Source: Selaginella tamariscina (Eukaryota > Streptophyta > Lycopodiopsida > Selaginellales > Selaginellaceae). Taken from it: DNA of 64,000 bases. Position numbers and translations under genes: made by a program. This document shows positions 1 to 13,592 of this stretch, piece after piece. The stretch is taken from contig PUQB01000139.1 of NCBI GenBank assembly GCA_003024785.1, positions 338,982 through 402,981 of the forward strand, given 5' to 3'. The notes under the pieces were generated by a model. The model was not told where the DNA came from and did not search any database. It was given only the letters and a program-made list of their open reading frames with translations. Each line of letters opens with the position of its first letter. Position 1 is the first letter of the stretch.

Positions 1-3000
1 ATAGGACACCAACACCATCCCACCATCCCACCATCACAGGTAGATAGGCAAGGAGAAACAACAATCGAGAGGAGCATTCCACAAGAGATTGCATGGAGGA
101 GAGAAGAAGCTACAACAATAAAGTAGGTGTCAGGTATGTGTGCAGAGCTTGGAGAAAACTGTGAAGAACACACGAAGAAGCACAAGACCCAGAAGTTGTC
201 CTAGGGAAATCAATCAAGGAGACAATGTAAATACAAAGTAACAATGAAAGGGAAACATGAGACAACACACTACAAACACTCCACCAAATAAAGACTCCAA
301 CCCACAAGGAACAAGGGGGTAAAGCACAACATGAAACGAATGAAAAAGAGAAGAACAAAAGGGACAAGGGGTCAAAAGAATAAAAGAATCACTCAATAAC
401 CAACAAGCAATAAGACAATGGACCACCAAACACATAATAAGAAGATGAAAGACATCAAAGACAAAGGGATCACACCAAGGGAGAATAAGGGCAAGGACAA
501 AGAAAAGGTAACAGCAAAGAACTCCACACATGCGGCCAAGGCCACTGTTGCCTCTAAAGGAATCTTCTACAACCTCGACTCAATACAGTAGGAGCCATGC
601 CAACACTTCAAAAGCTCAACCTAAAGGCAATTAAGATAAAACACTAGCCACCACCAACACAATACAAGGGACATGTGAACAAGAGCAGAGCAAGACAAGG
701 ATATAGTGGAGGCAGTCAAGGCAACACCAAGTGAACCAGCTCAGACAAACACCCCAACCACAAATGTTCCAACATCAATACCACCATGAACCAACATAAT
801 TAGGCAATTGAGATGTTCTTGAGAGATGAGATCACTAGACATAGGCAATTGCATCAATGGTACTACACATAAAACCAACTGGTCATGTGGAAGCACAATT
901 AATGCTAAACGTGAGTAATAGGGCACTCTCACTAGGAGAAATCTCACAACGAATATAGAAGTAGCCAATAAAAGCCAAACAAGGGATAGAAGCTACAACA
1001 GATGTAGTACAACCACCACCCACACAAGAAGACAAACGAACATTGGACTACAATGGGACAAGTCATTTATTTGTTTGCCGCATTAGTTGAAATGCGTACT
1101 ACGTTACTCTAGCAAAATAAGAATATCAAAGCAAAACATATAGTAGGATAAAGAGTGGTAGCGACAAGGAATGTTGGAATGCTAGAATGTTAAAGGAAAT
1201 GCTAAAATGCTAGAGCGCCCCTCAAACATAAAAGGTACTCCTAAATCAAAAATATCAAATGCATTTCTATATTTTATTAGAACATGGATGGATCCCACTC
1301 TACGGATTGGGCATATACAATCTACATAAATATGACATGATTTGTTTATGAGAGAGACACATGAATATGAAGGTTTAACAGCTTCTAAAACATTTAGGAT
1401 AAGAGACATACTCAGTTCAATATTTATGAAAAGGGACATGCAAGAATAGCAATGTTAATTTTAAAGGCAACAATCATGGTACACATGAAATGACTCGGAA
1501 AGTAATTACTTATCTCTTAAGGTCAAAAGCAGGGAAAAAATGGATGTGGTGGTCGTATTTGCGTATTTCCCACTTTCACATTTATGAACCATGAAGATTC
1601 ATTTAAGAAGTTGGAAGAAGTCATACACATATAGTAATAGATGGCAACCATGATAGTGCTAAGGGATTTGAATTTAGAACGAAGAGACAATAACACATAA
1701 TTACCCAACCATGGTAAAGAGTACATGACAAAGACATCACACATAATCCCCAAACATGACCCAAGCTTCGAAACTTCTTGTGTGACATAAGAATGATGAC
1801 TCTCAATGGCATGAGTAAGTGGCCTCAACTAGAGGTTTCACATGCCATACATATAATGGGGATATAACATAATTGATTATGTACTAGTCTTTAGCGACAA
1901 CAATGCAATTGCAAACTTCCAAGTGTTAGTCAAAATGGATAAAAAAAGACTACCAATGTGCATAACTAACCACCTCCAATTGAAAATGATACAACAAAAC
2001 AAATAAACATGTGCGCAAAACTAAAAGGGAAAATTCTTAGTCACAAAGTACAATGACTTTAACACATGAGAAAAGAAAAACACCATTAAAGAAGAGGGAA
2101 GGAGTACTAGTGAATATACTAGAAGAAGACTTGGAAAACGACCTTAAGTTGCTTGTTAAGCCATGGTGGATGGCTGGATTGGAATGGTTCTAGAGCTAGT
2201 TTTGTGCAACATAGCGCAATAGGAATGTTAGAAGAATTGAAAGACCAACCAAGTGGTTCCAATTTATAAGACCAGCAACCCTCTTTAAACTACAAACTAT
2301 CACACCATTATGGTCTTGTGTATCTTTGCCAAAGTTGTTGGCAAGCATATTGGAAGCAAGGCTCATGATATAAGGAGAAACACAAGCAAAATATGCCAAA
2401 GGGCAAGCAAGATTTTGACATGAGGCACTCCACAATAGACCATTTGGTAACTTTTTAAAAGTAGAGAGAAGATAAGGGCAAGAGGCTTATTATAGCTGTT
2501 TTTGTGGATTTTAATAAAAGTATTTGACACTATTCCAAGAGAGAAATTATTCAAAGATTGGAGAAGTTGGGAGCACAGAGCTAGACAATGTATAGTGATA
2601 TTAAAGCTCAATACAATGGGATAGGCACCGTACGATGTGACATACGAGTTAAACAAAGATGCCCACTATTCAGATTTACATAGATGCTCTAGAAACGCTA
2701 ATGGAGGATAGAGAATTATCACAAATGAATTTGGCAAGATACTTTGTATACCTCATGCTATACGCAAAATGACTTGTATCTATTAGTAGGCAACCTAAAA
2801 TAACATGCAACAATAGCTGGGTACGTTGGTTGAGTTCTACGATATCATATAACTTACAATCAATTTGAAAAAGACCAATCTGGTAGTGCTTGGAAAAGCG
2901 GGAGAAAAGTACGAGTACATATAAAGAGTAGGAGGTAGGACGGATCTCCCAATACAAGTACCTTGGTTACATTGTGTATTACCACAATCCATGAAAAGCG

Positions 3001-3960
3001 GGAATACATGAACGGCTCTTAACCATAAGAAGATCATTCCACAAGATGCAAAGTGGTTGTCACCAAAATGACATAGTCATATGGGAAAACAAAAGAGCTT
3101 TTATATTGCAATGGTGTAAATAATGTTATTATATGGAGTAGAAATGTGAGGACCAAGCCAGCCAAAGACCAACTGGGAGTAAGTAGAGCGCATCAACAAG
3201 AAGTTCATACACACAAAGTTCAAGATCAAAAAAGGCATCATATGACATACTTATGCTTGAAACAAACCTATTGCCAATGGAGATAATGGCATGGAAAAGA
3301 ACATACTTACTCCAGTTGAATAGGGCCCTATAAGAGAAACTTACCAGCAAAAAATCCATTACATATGCACAAAAGAAAGAAGCCCAGGGATGGTGGCACG
3401 AATTTGTAAATGGACTAAAAGAGGAACTCAAAGAGCTACTACAGACGGATGAATTTCAAAAGGAATGGCTGGTTAGAACACTCCGATCAAGGTTAGAACA
3501 GGGGAGCACATACCAAGATAGAGCTATATGTGAATGAGCTCAACCTGAACATAGGTGTAGGGCAAGAAATTCTACACCTATGCAATGCCCCTAGTGAGAA
3601 GAATACTAGCACGATACCGAATGGGATCTCACCGACTACACATTGAAGTTGAAAGATGAAAACTTACATGGAAAGTAAGAGAAGAGAACAATGTTAGCTT
3701 TGCAAAGATGAGACAGAGGATTTCAAACATGTGTGGTGCTTTAATGCCCAGCATATGAACATGAGAGGTGAAGATATAAACACTGTTTGAATTAGGAAAG
3801 TGGGAGATTACAAGATATAATAGAGAACAAGACACCTCATTATCAAGAAACATGTGAAACGACAGAAAAAAGCATGCTATTACACTACTACTTTCCGGAA
3901 CATAAGAATCACAGATGAAATTTAGGTGACAGAGAGGAAGAAATCTTAGAAGTCTTAGTA
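1..3960 (+). mobile_element. Decayed LINE (non-LTR) retrotransposon
   Basis: Forward translation, broken by many stops and frameshifts, gives the parts of a plant LINE in the right order. An endonuclease-like stretch lies at about 1500-1990, with a VLRDLNLERRDNN segment resembling the GDLN motif region and a later IDYVLV segment. Reverse transcriptase remnants follow at about 2480-3060: a DTIPREKLF segment, then a VKQRCPL segment matching the usual VKQGCPLSP. A C-terminal part with a cysteine-rich WKVREE/LCKDE/DFKHVWCF stretch lies at about 3120-3790. The first 1000 bases are A-rich and may be ORF1 or leader. The long reverse-strand open frames here are shadows of this A-rich strand. The element runs off the left edge and is clearly inactive. 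No poly(A) tail or target-site duplication was identified. Confidence 0.8.
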
Positions 3961-4975
3961 AGTAATAGTACTAGTAATAATTTGTAATCTTGCATTTCAT
4001 GGTCCTGTGGTCTGAAGTGGCCACTGCCAGACGTTAACCAAATTCTTATCTTATGTTATCTTATCCAATGGCTTTTTATTTAAGATTCCAATATATTCAC
4101 TAAATGGAAGTTTATTTTCTTATGTGAAAATATATTAATAAAATATTCAAAATGCTTTGTTAAATTTAACTGAATCGAAACGCTTCACTTATGTTTTCGC
4201 AAGGGTTTAATGCAGGTGTCCCAAGGAAGCGTGGCAATAAGAAGAAGCGTTTTGAATGATGCTCAAATCAGCGAATAGGCTCGTTCTAAAACTTTCTAGT
4301 AGATTATGCTCACATCAACAACAACCTCTCTTCTCACAATATGGTAGTCACTTAAAAATGGAGATTCAAAATATGGCAGTAGCATAGGGCTGTACAAACA
4401 TCCAGCCGTTAAATTACCATTAATTAACATAAAGAAAACCGTGAAAACACATTAATACTTAAGTAGAAGAGCTGTTACCGTTATGTTAACTTAAATAAGC
4501 TAACATAACACAACAGCTGATGGGAAAGCGCCTATATACCGTATGCAGTACAGTATACACAATGCGTACTTACACATGGGTAGACGTGTATGTTCAGTGG
4601 AGACACATTATATAAACAAGGTTTCTGTTTGTACTGTGTCAATGTATGATATAATTTATGTTTTTTCAATATAGCAAATTAGATAATAAAATTTCTGAAT
4701 TATGTTTTAACTTATTAACAACTTTTTATTTATTTAATCAATGATCTTTATTAACAGAATGACATCATTAGTCATATTTTAGAATATACTATTTGAAATA
4801 TTTTAATAATCATAAGAAAGAATATGCTATAGTTAAGTTTTATTTATAAAAATTAACTGTTATAATAAACTATGAGTTTTTTTTTTGTAAGTTTTACCCG
4901 AAAGTCAAGGAAAGTATCTTTCTCGTTCTTAATAAAGGCATTGACTAAGGTATAAACAACACATAGTTCTTGGCT
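3961..4975. other. AT-rich intergenic region upstream of the AKR gene
   Basis: No convincing gene is visible. The DNA is AT-rich with short T and A runs. It separates the LINE relic from the aldo/keto reductase start codon, so its right part should hold that gene's promoter and leader. No clear TATA element was picked out. Confidence 0.5.
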
Positions 4976-6506
4976 ATGGAGGTAAAGCACAAGAAGCTGG
5001 GATGTGAGGGACTAGAGGTACAACAAAATAGAAAAAATATGTGTAAGATTTCATAAATAAGATGGAATTTATTTTATTATTGCTCAGGTATCTTCTCTTG
5101 GGCTGGGATGTATGGGATTATCCATATTCTATGGCAAGCCAACCCCAGATGAGATCGGGATATCTCTCATCCACCATGCCTTCAGAAAGGGGTCACATTC
5201 TTTGACACTGCTGACATCTATGGTCCCTTCACTAACGAGATCCTTGTTGGAAAGGTTTGTATGGCACTTCATACACACACATCTATGTATGCATGTGTGT
5301 GTATCTCTCTATATATATATATCTATATATATCTATATATAGGCTATGAAGGGATTGCCAAGGGAGAAAGTCCAGCTTGCAACCAAGTTTGGGAATGTCG
5401 TGAGTGACAAGGTGGTTGGTGCGACTGTGAAGGGAACTCCCGAGTATGTCCGTCAATGCTGTGAAGCGAGTCTTAAACGGCTTGATGTGGAGTATATAGA
5501 TCTTTACTATCAGCACCGTGTTGATCCAGAAGTTCCCATTGAAGAAACTGTAAGCTTAATAATGTGTGCGCGTGCGCGTGTGTAACACGTATACCCACAG
5601 ATGGGTGAGTTGAAGAAGCTGGTGGAAGAGGGTAAGATAAGATATGTGGGGCTTTCTGAGGCAAGTGCCAACACCATAAGAAGAGCTCACGCTGTTCATC
5701 CTATCACTGCTGTCCAGATAGAATGGTCTTTGTGGACACGTGATGTGGAGGCAGAGATTGTTCCTACATGCAGGTAAACTATGCGTGCGTGCGTGCGTGT
5801 GTGTGTGTTTGCGTTTCTTCTTAGATTTACATGTATTTATGTTCCAGAGAACTTGGCGTTGGTATAGTTCCATACAGTCCTCTGGGTCGAGGATTCTTTT
5901 CGGGGAAGGCAGTAGTTGAAGAGCTAGAGCCCGGAGATTCACGTTTGGTACGCATGTGTGCGTGCGTGCGCGTGACCGTGTGTTAAGTTTTTTTGTATGC
6001 AGGCACGACAGCCTAGATTTCAAGGTGAGAATCTGGAGAAGAACAAAGTGTTATATGAACGTGTTGCGGCTCTTGCTAAGAAGCATGGTGTTCTACCAGT
6101 CAGCTCGCTCTCGCCTGGGTGTTGCACCAAGGAGAAGACGTTGTTCCCATTCCTGGTACGTGTGCGTGCGTGCGTGCGTGTAGATAGTAAACACTTGATG
6201 AGGTTTTGAATTTTGTTTATAAAGTGATACATATATATACATGTTCATCTCTCTCCTCTCTCTCACACACACACACACACTCTCACGCACCCACACACAC
6301 ACACACACACACGATTCTTTGATACAGGAACAACGAAAATTGCAAACTTTGATGAGAACATTGGATCCTTAAATGTGAAACTCTCTCAGTCCGAGCTAGA
6401 AGAAATCACTGCAGCAGTGCCGGAGTCGGAGGTGGCTGGCACTAGATATAGTGAGGAACTAATGAAGAAGACTTGGATGCATGTAGAAACACCTCTTCCA
6501 AAGTGA
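4976..6506 (+). CDS. Aldo/keto reductase (plant AKR, perakine-reductase/auxin-induced type), frame-interrupted
   Basis: This is an NADPH-dependent aldo/keto reductase, a soluble (beta/alpha)8-barrel enzyme reducing aldehydes or ketones; the substrate cannot be told. Seven exons with GT/AG borders: 4976-5017, 5088-5254, 5343-5549, 5601-5773, 5848-5947, 6003-6155 and 6328-6506. The protein starts [15 protein letters not shown] and continues LGLGCMGLS. It then has the catalytic-Asp/Tyr segment [10 protein letters not shown], the lysine segment QLATKFG, then [18 protein letters not shown] and SPLGRGFF, and ends TPLPK. The length of about 340 residues is normal for the family. Two single-base losses break the frame, in the GGGG run at 5189-5192 and near GG 6087-6088. 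Both flanks are conserved in shifted frames, so sequencing error is likelier than decay. Family identity is very secure. Confidence 0.9.
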
Positions 6507-6525
6507 TTATATATATATATATATA

Positions 6526-6585
<60 letters not shown>

Positions 6586-7192
6586 GTTTTCCACGTCCAG
6601 ATCACGAGACTAATGAGAATAGTGAATTAAATTGTTAATCCGCAAAATGTGTATTGTTATAAAACTAATATAATATTAATAAGATTTAAAATATATAAGT
6701 TGTATTATAACTCTTGGCATGATCGATATATATATTGTAACATTAAATGCATGGGCTTCTTTTTCAAACACTCGCTATACCAACTAAGAATTTGCAGAAC
6801 AAACGTATTGATTTTGGACAGATAGATCTCCAGACCTTGAAAACACCTTCCTTCTATATACAAACACATACACACACGCACGCACTAATGTACACACACG
6901 TCCCCTTTTTGATCACCTAACTCGCATCAATTATTATTTCTTTCACAGCACGAGAGAGATACATCAGTAAATGTAAATACTTTATCAGCGGTGATTTTTA
7001 TTAAATCTTTGGCTTATCTTAATTAATCAAATAAACTATACCGTAATGTTAGAGTTGGTCTCAGATGAATGTGCGCGTCTTTATTGGCGGCGCAACTACT
7101 GTATTTTTAAGTATTCATGTTATATATATGTACATAGCAAATATAAACATATAGTCTGCATTGTAGAAATTCTTCATTTGTAGATCAGTACG
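6507..7192. other. Intergenic region with AT/AG microsatellite
   Basis: An (AT)n tract followed by a pure (AG)n tract lies directly after the AKR stop, at about 6508-6583, presumably in its 3' untranslated region. The rest is AT-rich spacer and should contain the promoter of the methyltransferase gene. No other gene is seen. Confidence 0.6.
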
Positions 7193-8389
<1,197 letters not shown>

Positions 8390-8590
8390 AATTATTTTGT
8401 TGACCAACATTGACTACTGTTAAACTTGCGTTGACATATACTTCAAAAGTAATAAAGTCTTTAAAACATAAACATATACACTATTACTCTTCTCGAAAAG
8501 ATTGCTTTCTGAGTATGGAATATAAAACCCCGTTTAAGGTGTACAACACACACACACACACACACACTATATATACCTGTAAACGTGTGA

Positions 8591-9586
8591 TCACAGTTCG
8601 AACTTGTCATATGGAGAACTTGCATGAATGCAAGAACTCCCATATTTATCCCGCATGTACTTCTCTGCAACAGATGCTAACATAGTGGATCCCAAATGCA
8701 GCACCGCTTCATCGACCACAAAGTAAGGAGAGTGGTTTGGATGAACCGAACCGACCGTTTCGTTCCTCATGCCCAAGTAGCAATAGGCGCCTGGGACCTT
8801 GTCCAGGTAGAATGCAAAGTCTTCACCCTTCATGGAAGCTTTGGCCAAAAGAACATTCTCATCTCCAACTAAACCAGCAGCTACATCTTTGATGAGTTTG
8901 TAAGCATTCTCGTCGCATACTGTAGCAGGATAGAATGGATGTTCCTCCTCCATGAAACTAATCTCAGCTGAGCACCTATATACCGCAGCTTGTCTCGAAA
9001 TAACCTGCGTCCAAAAGATGTTTTTGCTGATCGTTCACGCATTTGTGTTTGAAGAGAGAGATGATTTCGACCTGTTCAATCCTTTGCTTTAGTTTGAAGA
9101 GGTTTGTGTAAGCTCGAAAGGTACCACCTATGAGAACTTTCTCAGGAATCACATTAAAGCTGCTCCCACCATGAAATGATGTTACAGAAACGACCTACAA
9201 TCATGCTATGAACACATAAACACAGACGTATATATGTTTGCACTTGAGAGTCTAGAGGATATATGTTTGCACCTGAGAGTCTAAAGGATCACACTCTCGA
9301 GAAACGAGTTGTTGCAAGTTAAGGACTATTGCAGACGAGGCAAGGACTGGGTCAGCTGTGAGATGAGGGTCTGCAGCATGTCCGCCTTTGCCACGAACAA
9401 CTGCTTGGAAAGCTCCAGCTGCTGCTTTTATAGGGCCGGGTTTGGAAGCTATTGTCCCAGTTGGGTACTCGCTGGATACATGAAAGCCAAACACAGCTTC
9501 TGCTTCACCCAAAGCCCCTTGCTTCACCATCATTTGCCCACCACCGCCACCCTCTTCTGCTGGTTGAAAAATCAACAGCACCGTCC

Positions 9587-9666
<80 letters not shown>

Positions 9667-10171
9667 GTATACCTTGAAGTATTGCTGGCGGTGCGTGAGA
9701 AGCTTTGCAGCACCCAACAGGATGGCTACATGTGCATCATGTCCACATGCATGCATTTTTCCTGGCACTTTGCTCTTATAATCCAAATCCACCGCTTCCT
9801 GTGAGAGTACACAACAATACACCATCAGCTAGCACATACACGCGCACATGTACATGGATTGGGAGTGCATCCATATCTGCACGAAGAGCTACAAAGGGGC
9901 TTAGTCCACTGCCAATAGAAGCTACAACTCCGGTCTTGGCAACAGGCCACTTAAATTGCACACCCATTTCACTAAGTTGGGACCTCACAAGCTCGCTTGT
10001 GCTGTAAAGTTCGAAACCCAGTTCTGGATTCTCGTGAATCCTCCGCCTAATCCCCACTATCCATTTCCTAAACCCAGAATCTTGCGCCAATTCCGATACA
10101 CTGACCTCACTGGAGACACCACAGAATCCGAATCCGAAGATGATGATAACTCCAAGAGCTAACATCGCCAT
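8591..10171 (-). CDS. IAA-amino acid hydrolase, ILR1-like (M20 amidohydrolase)
   Basis: This metallo-amidohydrolase cleaves auxin or jasmonate amino-acid conjugates to release free hormone, in the ER lumen in characterised relatives. Five exons, read from the right: 10171-9854, 9798-9673, 9587-9273, 9194-9072 and 9004-8591, about 431 residues with the frame fully intact. The N-terminus is a hydrophobic signal peptide. Conserved features are [24 protein letters not shown], the metal-binding [11 protein letters not shown], the catalytic [18 protein letters not shown] in the dimerisation domain, [11 protein letters not shown] and [10 protein letters not shown]. The protein ends in KFEL, close to the K/HDEL retention tails of some relatives. 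It is convergent with the methyltransferase, about 200 bases away, and divergent from the MDR reductase. A 29-base duplication repeats the exon 3 splice donor. Confidence 0.93.
9232..9289. repeat. 29-base tandem duplication across a splice donor
   Basis: Two adjacent copies, 9232-9260 and 9261-9289, differ at only two positions. The right copy contains the end of exon 3 and its donor on the reverse strand. The left copy lies in the intron and keeps a GT at the matching place, so it offers a decoy donor 29 bases downstream. Confidence 0.85.
9590..9664. repeat. (TG)n-(AG)n compound microsatellite in an intron
   Basis: A run of TG repeats passes directly into AG repeats inside the intron between exons 2 and 3 of the ILR1-like gene. 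On the coding strand it forms the pyrimidine/CA-rich stretch leading to the acceptor. Similar compound tracts occur in other introns of the window. Confidence 0.95.
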
Positions 10172-10660
10172 GGTCTCTCAACCAGGGCAGTCTTCATTCA
10201 TTTTGCTCCTCATCCTTACCTGGCACAGTTACATGGTAACAGTTGCAACGCCGCACGGTATGGGCAGTACAAACCGTTAAACACCCGTGTCCAGTATTCT
10301 CTTATCTTTAAACTCTCCACAATGCAAGAGTTCAGGCACAAGAAGATTTACTAATTACTTTCTACCTAACGCTGGTGATGCATTACACATGTGAGTAGGC
10401 ACCTTGCCGAGATCCACTAAGTAGCCTGCGTCAGTATCATGACATACTACTTGTTACTACTTGATGTCCTAGTGAGCTGACTTTCAATTAATAATCAAAT
10501 AGTTGGGCGGGGTTGGTACATATAGTAGACTGTCTCCAGCCTACCACAACAAGACCATTGACTTGAATACAGCTTAAAACGAGACAATTCTATTAGTGTT
10601 CTTCAGTCTGTCTTCAATCTTTGTTCATTGTTCCTTCACAAATCTGTTCTTGTGCTTACC
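10172..10660. promoter_or_regulatory. Shared divergent upstream region (ILR1-like / MDR reductase)
   Basis: The start codons of the reverse ILR1-like gene and the forward reductase lie about 490 bases apart, so both promoters must sit here. The last 80 bases before 10661 are pyrimidine-rich and look like a transcribed leader. No specific binding site could be assigned. Confidence 0.5.
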
Positions 10661-11988
10661 ATGGTGACCCAGAATGGTGCTGCTGCAACTCCAGGAGAGC
10701 ACAAGGCAGTTCAAGTCATGGAATTCAATTACATGGATCCCATATCTATATGCCAAACTGAACTTGTGAAGACTCCGAAGCCTGGCCCAAATGAGGTGTT
10801 GTTGAAGATGCTCTGCAGGCCCGTGAATCCCTCCGATGTTGTTTCCCTCATGGGTGTCTATCCCGGGAATTATAAATTCCCATACACTCCCGGTTTCGAG
10901 GGAATGGGAACCGTTCATGAGGTAGCTTTCTCATCATCTTGTGTTGATGTTTTATGGATATGTGGTAGTGTTTTGTACACAGGTTGGATCGGATGTCAAA
11001 CAATGCAAGGTTGGACAGAGAGTTTTCGTAATAGTTGCAGGCATAGGTGGAGCATGGCAAGAGTATATGATTGCTCAACCGAGCGATCTGACACCTGTTC
11101 CTGATGCAATCTCTGATGAAGTTGCTGCTCAGTACTACGTTAACCCTTGGACAGGTAAGAGAATAAACCCGCTTAAAAACCATTTCAAATTACTGTTTTG
11201 TTGTAGCCTGTGCAATGTTGCAATGCCTTGAGGTCCCCAAGGGAGAGTACGTTCTACAGACTGCAGCTGCATCAGTTCTGGGAAGGATGTTCATTCAGAT
11301 CGCACGCCATCAAGGTGTTAAGGTAAAATGCACGCACACACACACACACTTCATGTTGTGATCTACAGACAATCAACCTTGTTCGCCGTAACGAGCAAAA
11401 GGAGGAACTTAAAGCCTTGGGAGCGGACGTGGTGATAAATTTCAAGGAAGAGAACGTGGTGGACATAGTCAGAGAGGTAACCAAGGGGAAAATGGCTCAT
11501 GGAGCTACTGATTGCTTAGGCGGTGATGCCACCAAGGTATTACTACATTATACATTTATGTACATAACACATTAAATCTTATGCTTCAGCTGGTGGCCTC
11601 GACTGTACGAGATGAAGGTACTATATTGGTGTACGGGTTGCTCGATGGAGAAGACATACGAGCACATCCACAAGACGTGATATTTAGACATGTTCGAGTC
11701 ACGGGGTTCCATCTCACAAGATGGCTTAACAAGTTCAGCGTTGCCGATCAAAAGAAGTTCGGTCTTAAGATCTGGGAGCTCCTGGAGAAGAAGGTTATTG
11801 TCCCACTTGCTGGAGACAAGTTTACTCTCGACAACATCCGGAAGCCCTTATAAAGAGCCAGGTTTGTTGTTGTATTGATATATACACACATGCTTTGTAT
11901 GTGTATGCTCTGTTTGCTCTGTTCTGAATTGCTTGATTGAATACAGGCACCAGCAAGAGGCGGGAAAGTTCTCTTGGTGAGCCAATGA
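10661..11988 (+). CDS. MDR-superfamily enoyl reductase (ETR/MECR-like, zinc-independent)
   Basis: This is an NADPH-dependent medium-chain reductase closest to trans-2-enoyl-CoA/ACP reductases and related quinone oxidoreductases. Exons: 10661-10921, 10983-11154, 11207-11322, 11369-11536, 11590-11861 and 11947-11988. It shows an N-terminal GroES-like domain (RPVNPSDVVSLMGVYPG, TPGFEGMGTV) and the family-typical YYVNPWTACAML. The Rossmann part reads QTAAASVLGRMFIQIA, and LVRRNEQKEELKALGAD and the C-terminal APARGGKVLLV follow. The zinc-ligand cysteines of alcohol dehydrogenases are absent. No obvious mitochondrial presequence is encoded, unlike true MECR, so a cytosolic role is possible. One base is missing near 11844; without it translation stops at TAA 11851-11853, about 17 residues early. 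With it the protein is about 343 residues. Confidence 0.85.
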
Positions 11989-12097
11989 GAAATCTATTAT
12001 CAAATTATGGATATTATTATGGAAATACAATAAACATTAAGGATTCATATTGACACACAATTAGCTATATGCACACAACGAACGTCCACAATCCACA

Positions 12098-13402
12098 TCA
12101 AGCATATACAACACAGCAAGGAGCACAGAGCTCTCTACAAGTGCTCTGAAAAGGCTCCACTGTTGACCACAAACCAGCCTCTGCCTTGAAAGCGTCTACT
12201 GTCTCGAAACAAAATGGTGCATGCCCTCTCCGACAGTGACCACCGAAAAAGAGTAGATACTTGCCAATCCCCGCCATTGTCACGTACATTCCGCTGCAAC
12301 CCAGATCCTCCCCAAGTTTTCTCCTGGATCCCCTCATCGTCTTCCACATATTCAGAGTCTCATCGTAAACGTCTATAGATCCCCTCCAATGATTCAGCTG
12401 GTCCCCTGATCTATACAGCTTACCTTTGAGCTCCACTACTTCATAAGGTGGTATGTCGAGTGCCCACATTTTAGGATCACGCTCCCATATCTTGCTCACT
12501 GGGTCGTAAATCTCCACTGAACTTCTGTGGAGTGTGTCCGATGTGTAGCCGCCAATCACGTAAACCTTGTTATTAAGAGTCACCCCGACACACTTGTACC
12601 TGAAAAACAAATACTCAGTTGATTATTACGTACAAAAACTCACCTTGCAATGCTCATGTTAGAAAGCGGCTGCCACAGATCATGCTCTGGGATGTAAACT
12701 TCGGCACTGGACATGCCTCTCTCGTGGTCGAGCCGGCTCCTCCCGCCGGACACATAAATCTTGCCGTTCCAAACGCTACACGCGAAATCCACCCTCGCGT
12801 GATGCATGTTTGCACACTTTCTCCACTTTCCACCCAGACAGTCGTACGAATACACCTCGTTTCTCACCTTCAAGTCGGATTCCACCACGTTGCCATCGTC
12901 TGAACTCTCTTTCACACACGACTTGCCACCAATCACGTAAAGCTTCCCTTTGAGTCCAACACAACTGTATCCTTTGATAAGCTCACACTTGTTCAGTCCT
13001 TGAAAGAACACAAAACTAAGTTGCTGCCACATTAACACTGAATTTCTTACCAGGTATTGGGCTGGTTTTTCTCCATACGTTGGCTCCAGGATCAAAGGCG
13101 AGGAAAAAGTTCATGAATATGTTGCTCCTGCTAGATCTCGGAGAGAAGGAAAAGTATACCCACGCCTCTGTGAACTGGATCTCTTCACGGACACTGAAAA
13201 CGTCGTGAGTATTGCTTGATAGTAACTTGTTCCAGCTTTGACATACGCATCGAAGAACGGGATACAGACGCCTCGGGATTCGAGCAAAGCAGTGCAGGGC
13301 TACTGGATCTGGGAGCCTCGGAATGAGAGTTCCGGCGTCGGAACTCGACATGGGTACGAGCGATGTTTTGCTCAGAGCTTCTTGCATTATAAGCTGGAGC
13401 AC
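12098..13402 (-). CDS. F-box/kelch-repeat protein
   Basis: This is the substrate-recognition subunit of an SCF ubiquitin ligase; the target is unknown. Three exons: 13402-13051, 12998-12644 and 12599-12098, about 402 residues, with no frame breaks. An F-box lies at residues about 27-62 (LIPRLPDPVALHCFARIPR...VCQSWNKLL). Kelch blades follow, marked by GG pairs: GLKGKLYVIGGK, NGKIYVSGGR, NNKVYVIGGY, then LKGKLYRSGD and YLLFFGGH. The first Met at 13402 is used here; a second in-frame Met at residue 18 precedes the F-box closely and could be the true start. It is tail-to-tail with the MDR reductase, about 110 bases apart. Confidence 0.92.
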
Positions 13403-13592
13403 GAGTACGTGACAGGGTATGACGGGCTGCCCAATGTTTGGAGTTTTCGATGTGTTTCAACCGAGGTGAAAACAGAGATAACCAGATTTAAAACAGCCTG
13501 TTAATGAGACACTGTTAAACCCTACAGAAACCCAGAGGAAATGGTGGACGATTGATTAATGAGTTCATAGTGTACACGAGCTTTCAAAACTT

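Noticed and set aside
110..3853. Many long reverse-strand open frames
   Set aside because: They arise because the forward strand is A-rich. Forward translation matches LINE domains, and the reverse frames have no recognisable motif.
5283..6308. Reverse-strand open frames rich in His/Thr/Arg
   Set aside because: These are shadows of AKR exons and CA/TG microsatellites.
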